Assembly: GCA_902775375.1 (NCBI GenBank) | Contig: CACYLU010000005.1 | Coordinates: 62,001-126,000 of the forward strand | Direction: 5' to 3' | DNA length: 64,000 nt | Source: an uncultured Bacteroidales bacterium | GTDB taxonomy: Bacteria > Bacteroidota > Bacteroidia > Bacteroidales > Bacteroidaceae | Shown here: positions 62,655 through 64,000 of the stretch, piece after piece | Layout of the letters: every line of letters starts with the position of its first letter | How positions within the stretch are numbered: the stretch's first letter is position 1 | Made by a program: the position numbers and the translations under genes | The notes under the pieces: generated by a model | Databases searched by the model: none | Told to the model about the DNA's origin: nothing | Seen by the model: the letters and a program-made list of their open reading frames with translations, nothing else

Positions 62655-63986
62655 TTATTGTTCTTTGGGTAGAATCTTGAACTTGACCTTTAAGATGCGA
62701 CGCTTATCAAGCGAGAGCACCTCGAACTCATAACCCTGATAGATGATCTTCTCATGCACCTTAGGAAACTCGCCCTTAAGTTCAAGCAACAAGCCACCAA
62801 CGGTATCGCTCTCGCCAGAGGCTTCCTCAAAAGTATCTTCGTCGAGCTGAGTAATTTTGTAAAAGTCGGTGAGCAACGTCTTGGCCTCAAACACCCAAGT
62901 ATGGTCGTCAAGCTTGGCGTAAGAACGATCCTCCTCGTCATATTCGTCACGTATCTCACCCACAATCTCCTCAATGATATCCTCCATCGTCACCAAACCA
63001 GAAGTACCACCAAACTCATCTACCACAATAGCGATGTGCACTTTACTGGTCTGAAAGTCTTTCAAAAGCATGTCAATCATCTTGGTCTCAGGAACAAAAT
63101 AAGCTGGTCGAATCAACGACTGCCAATGGAAATTGTCGGCCTTTGCCAAGTGAGGAAGCAAATCTTTGATATATAACACACCTTTAATGTTATCAATAGT
63201 ACCCTGATAGATAGGTATGCGTGAATAGACGTTATCAATGATGCATCGCATCACATCCTTGTAAGGAGTGCGAATATCAAGAGCAATCATATCCATTCGG
63301 GAGGTCATCACCTCTTTGGCCGTTTCACCTCCGAAACGGATAATGCCCTGTAGGATAGAACTCTCATCAGTTATCTCTTTTTTGTCAGTCAACTCTAAAG
63401 CTTGCTCCAGTTCATCAACAGAAACGTTGTGTTTCTTGGGAGAGAAATACTTGCTCATGAAAAATGAACTGTGCACCAATGCCTTTGCGAAAGGTTTGAA
63501 TACCGAGCTGCAGAAACTGATGCCAGGAGCAGCAAATCGACAGAACTTCAGTGTATTTTGTGCAGAATAGATTTTGGGTACAATCTCACCAAAAAGCAAC
63601 AAGAGGAAAGTCAGTACTACCGTCAGAATGAGGAACTCTGCCAGAGGTGAGCCAAACTTGAATACCTCCATGAAGAAATAGTTGCAGAGCAGAATGATGG
63701 TGACATTCACAAAGTTGTTAGTGATAAGGATAGTAGCCAACAAGCGTTCCTTATCGTCAAGCAAGCGTGAAATACGCTGATCTACAGGATTCTTCTTTTC
63801 GTCGATGATGCTGAGATCGGTGGGCGAAAGTGAGAAAAAAGCAATTTCAGATGCCGAAGCAAAGGCTGATAAAAGCAACAGAAAAGCAGCCACAACAATG
63901 GCTACAATGGCCGCTGTTGATGGCTGCTGAATTGTGATATCATTTAATACAGCTGTAAGCTGAGATAAAAACGAGTCTGAGTCCAA
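62655..63986 (-). CDS. gldE: Gliding motility-associated protein GldE (5' end at window edge)
   Basis: The 443-residue reading has an N-terminal DUF21 membrane domain (FLLLLSAFASASEIAFFSLS, ATILITNNFVNVTIILLCNYF) and a CBS pair with VVDEFGGTSGLVTMEDIIEE, then a CorC_HlyC domain. This matches GldE, found even in non-gliding Bacteroidetes. The first codon shown is TTG and the frame stays open to base 64000 with no ATG before residue 100, so the true start may lie outside the window. It is paralogous to the protein at 25594. Confidence 0.87.
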   Translation of the reverse strand: MDSDSFLSQLTAVLNDITIQQPSTAAIVAIVVAAFLLLLSAFASASEIAFFSLSPTDLSIIDEKKNPVDQRISRLLDDKERLLATILITNNFVNVTIILLCNYFFMEVFKFGSPLAEFLILTVVLTFLLLLFGEIVPKIYSAQNTLKFCRFAAPGISFCSSVFKPFAKALVHSSFFMSKYFSPKKHNVSVDELEQALELTDKKEITDESSILQGIIRFGGETAKEVMTSRMDMIALDIRTPYKDVMRCIIDNVYSRIPIYQGTIDNIKGVLYIKDLLPHLAKADNFHWQSLIRPAYFVPETKMIDMLLKDFQTSKVHIAIVVDEFGGTSGLVTMEDIIEEIVGEIRDEYDEEDRSYAKLDDHTWVFEAKTLLTDFYKITQLDEDTFEEASGESDTVGGLLLELKGEFPKVHEKIIYQGYEFEVLSLDKRRILKVKFKILPKEQ

Positions 63987-64000
63987 AGAATTACAAATTA

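Overview
The window reads as a chromosomal segment of a gut or oral-type Bacteroidales bacterium (Bacteroides/Prevotella group; the genus cannot be fixed from the sequence). Evidence is the Bacteroidetes promoter grammar found repeatedly upstream of genes (TTTG, about 19-20 bp, then TAnnTTTG), the lack of strong Shine-Dalgarno sequences, and family content: GldE, DUF3810, DUF6340, a Bacteroidetes-type HU protein with a glycine-rich tail, a 38-residue 'smalltalk' protein, Lnb/DUF4105, GH106, GH78 and GH32 enzymes. No rRNA, tRNA, CRISPR array or complete insertion sequence was seen.

Layout. 1-740 is a gene-free mosaic of short direct and inverted repeats. It is followed by a promoter and a long, strongly base-paired leader (about 752-1058) and then by restriction-modification (RM) island 1 (1059-6250): a short methyltransferase-like protein, an Eco57I-like adenine methyltransferase, a small acidic protein, and a GIY-YIG-like/SF2 helicase protein. 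6366-13673 holds metabolic and redox singletons (acyl-ACP thioesterase, acetyltransferase, flavin-binding proteins, a DUF1294/solute-binding fusion, a PepD dipeptidase). It includes a damaged spot at about 8440, where an AraC-type regulator and a lipoprotein-type oxidase both lack their 5' ends. 13819-22200 is a rhamnoside-degradation cluster (GH106, MBL hydrolase, carboxylesterase, GH78) with no SusC/SusD pair. 22269-30180 is an envelope-biogenesis block on the minus strand (beta-barrel protein, TPR protein, LptC, CorC/HlyC-type protein, PpiD-like chaperone). 30348-37591 carries an Lnb-like lipoprotein N-acyltransferase candidate, a degenerate alkaline-phosphatase-superfamily protein, SecA and a lipoprotein. 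38175-43227 is a fructan/fructose operon (symporter, GH32, MFS importer, PfkB kinase), followed by ValS and an SGNH hydrolase-MurQ operon.

48718-58760 is an accessory region: two small unknown genes, an AT palindrome flanked by opposed TTACCCA arrays, a 22-bp-period repeat, the HU gene and 'smalltalk' gene, and then RM island 2 on the minus strand. Island 2 contains an XRE regulator, DinD, a leftover 3' end of a second XRE gene, an unknown protein, a FokI-like double D12 methyltransferase, an HNH endonuclease, a beta-class methyltransferase and a GIY-YIG/DUF4357 protein. A further TTACCCA array lies just beyond. The window ends with housekeeping genes (DUF3810, MazG, SulP) and GldE, which runs to the right edge.

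The strongest candidates for something new are the leader upstream of RM island 1, where one segment can pair with either of two identical flanking segments and one of these lies beside the start codon; the opposed short-repeat arrays beside both RM islands; and the layered history of RM island 2. Start codons were chosen with care because many upstream 'starts' are the TTG inside the promoter box TAnnTTTG. In those cases the first ATG after the promoter was used.
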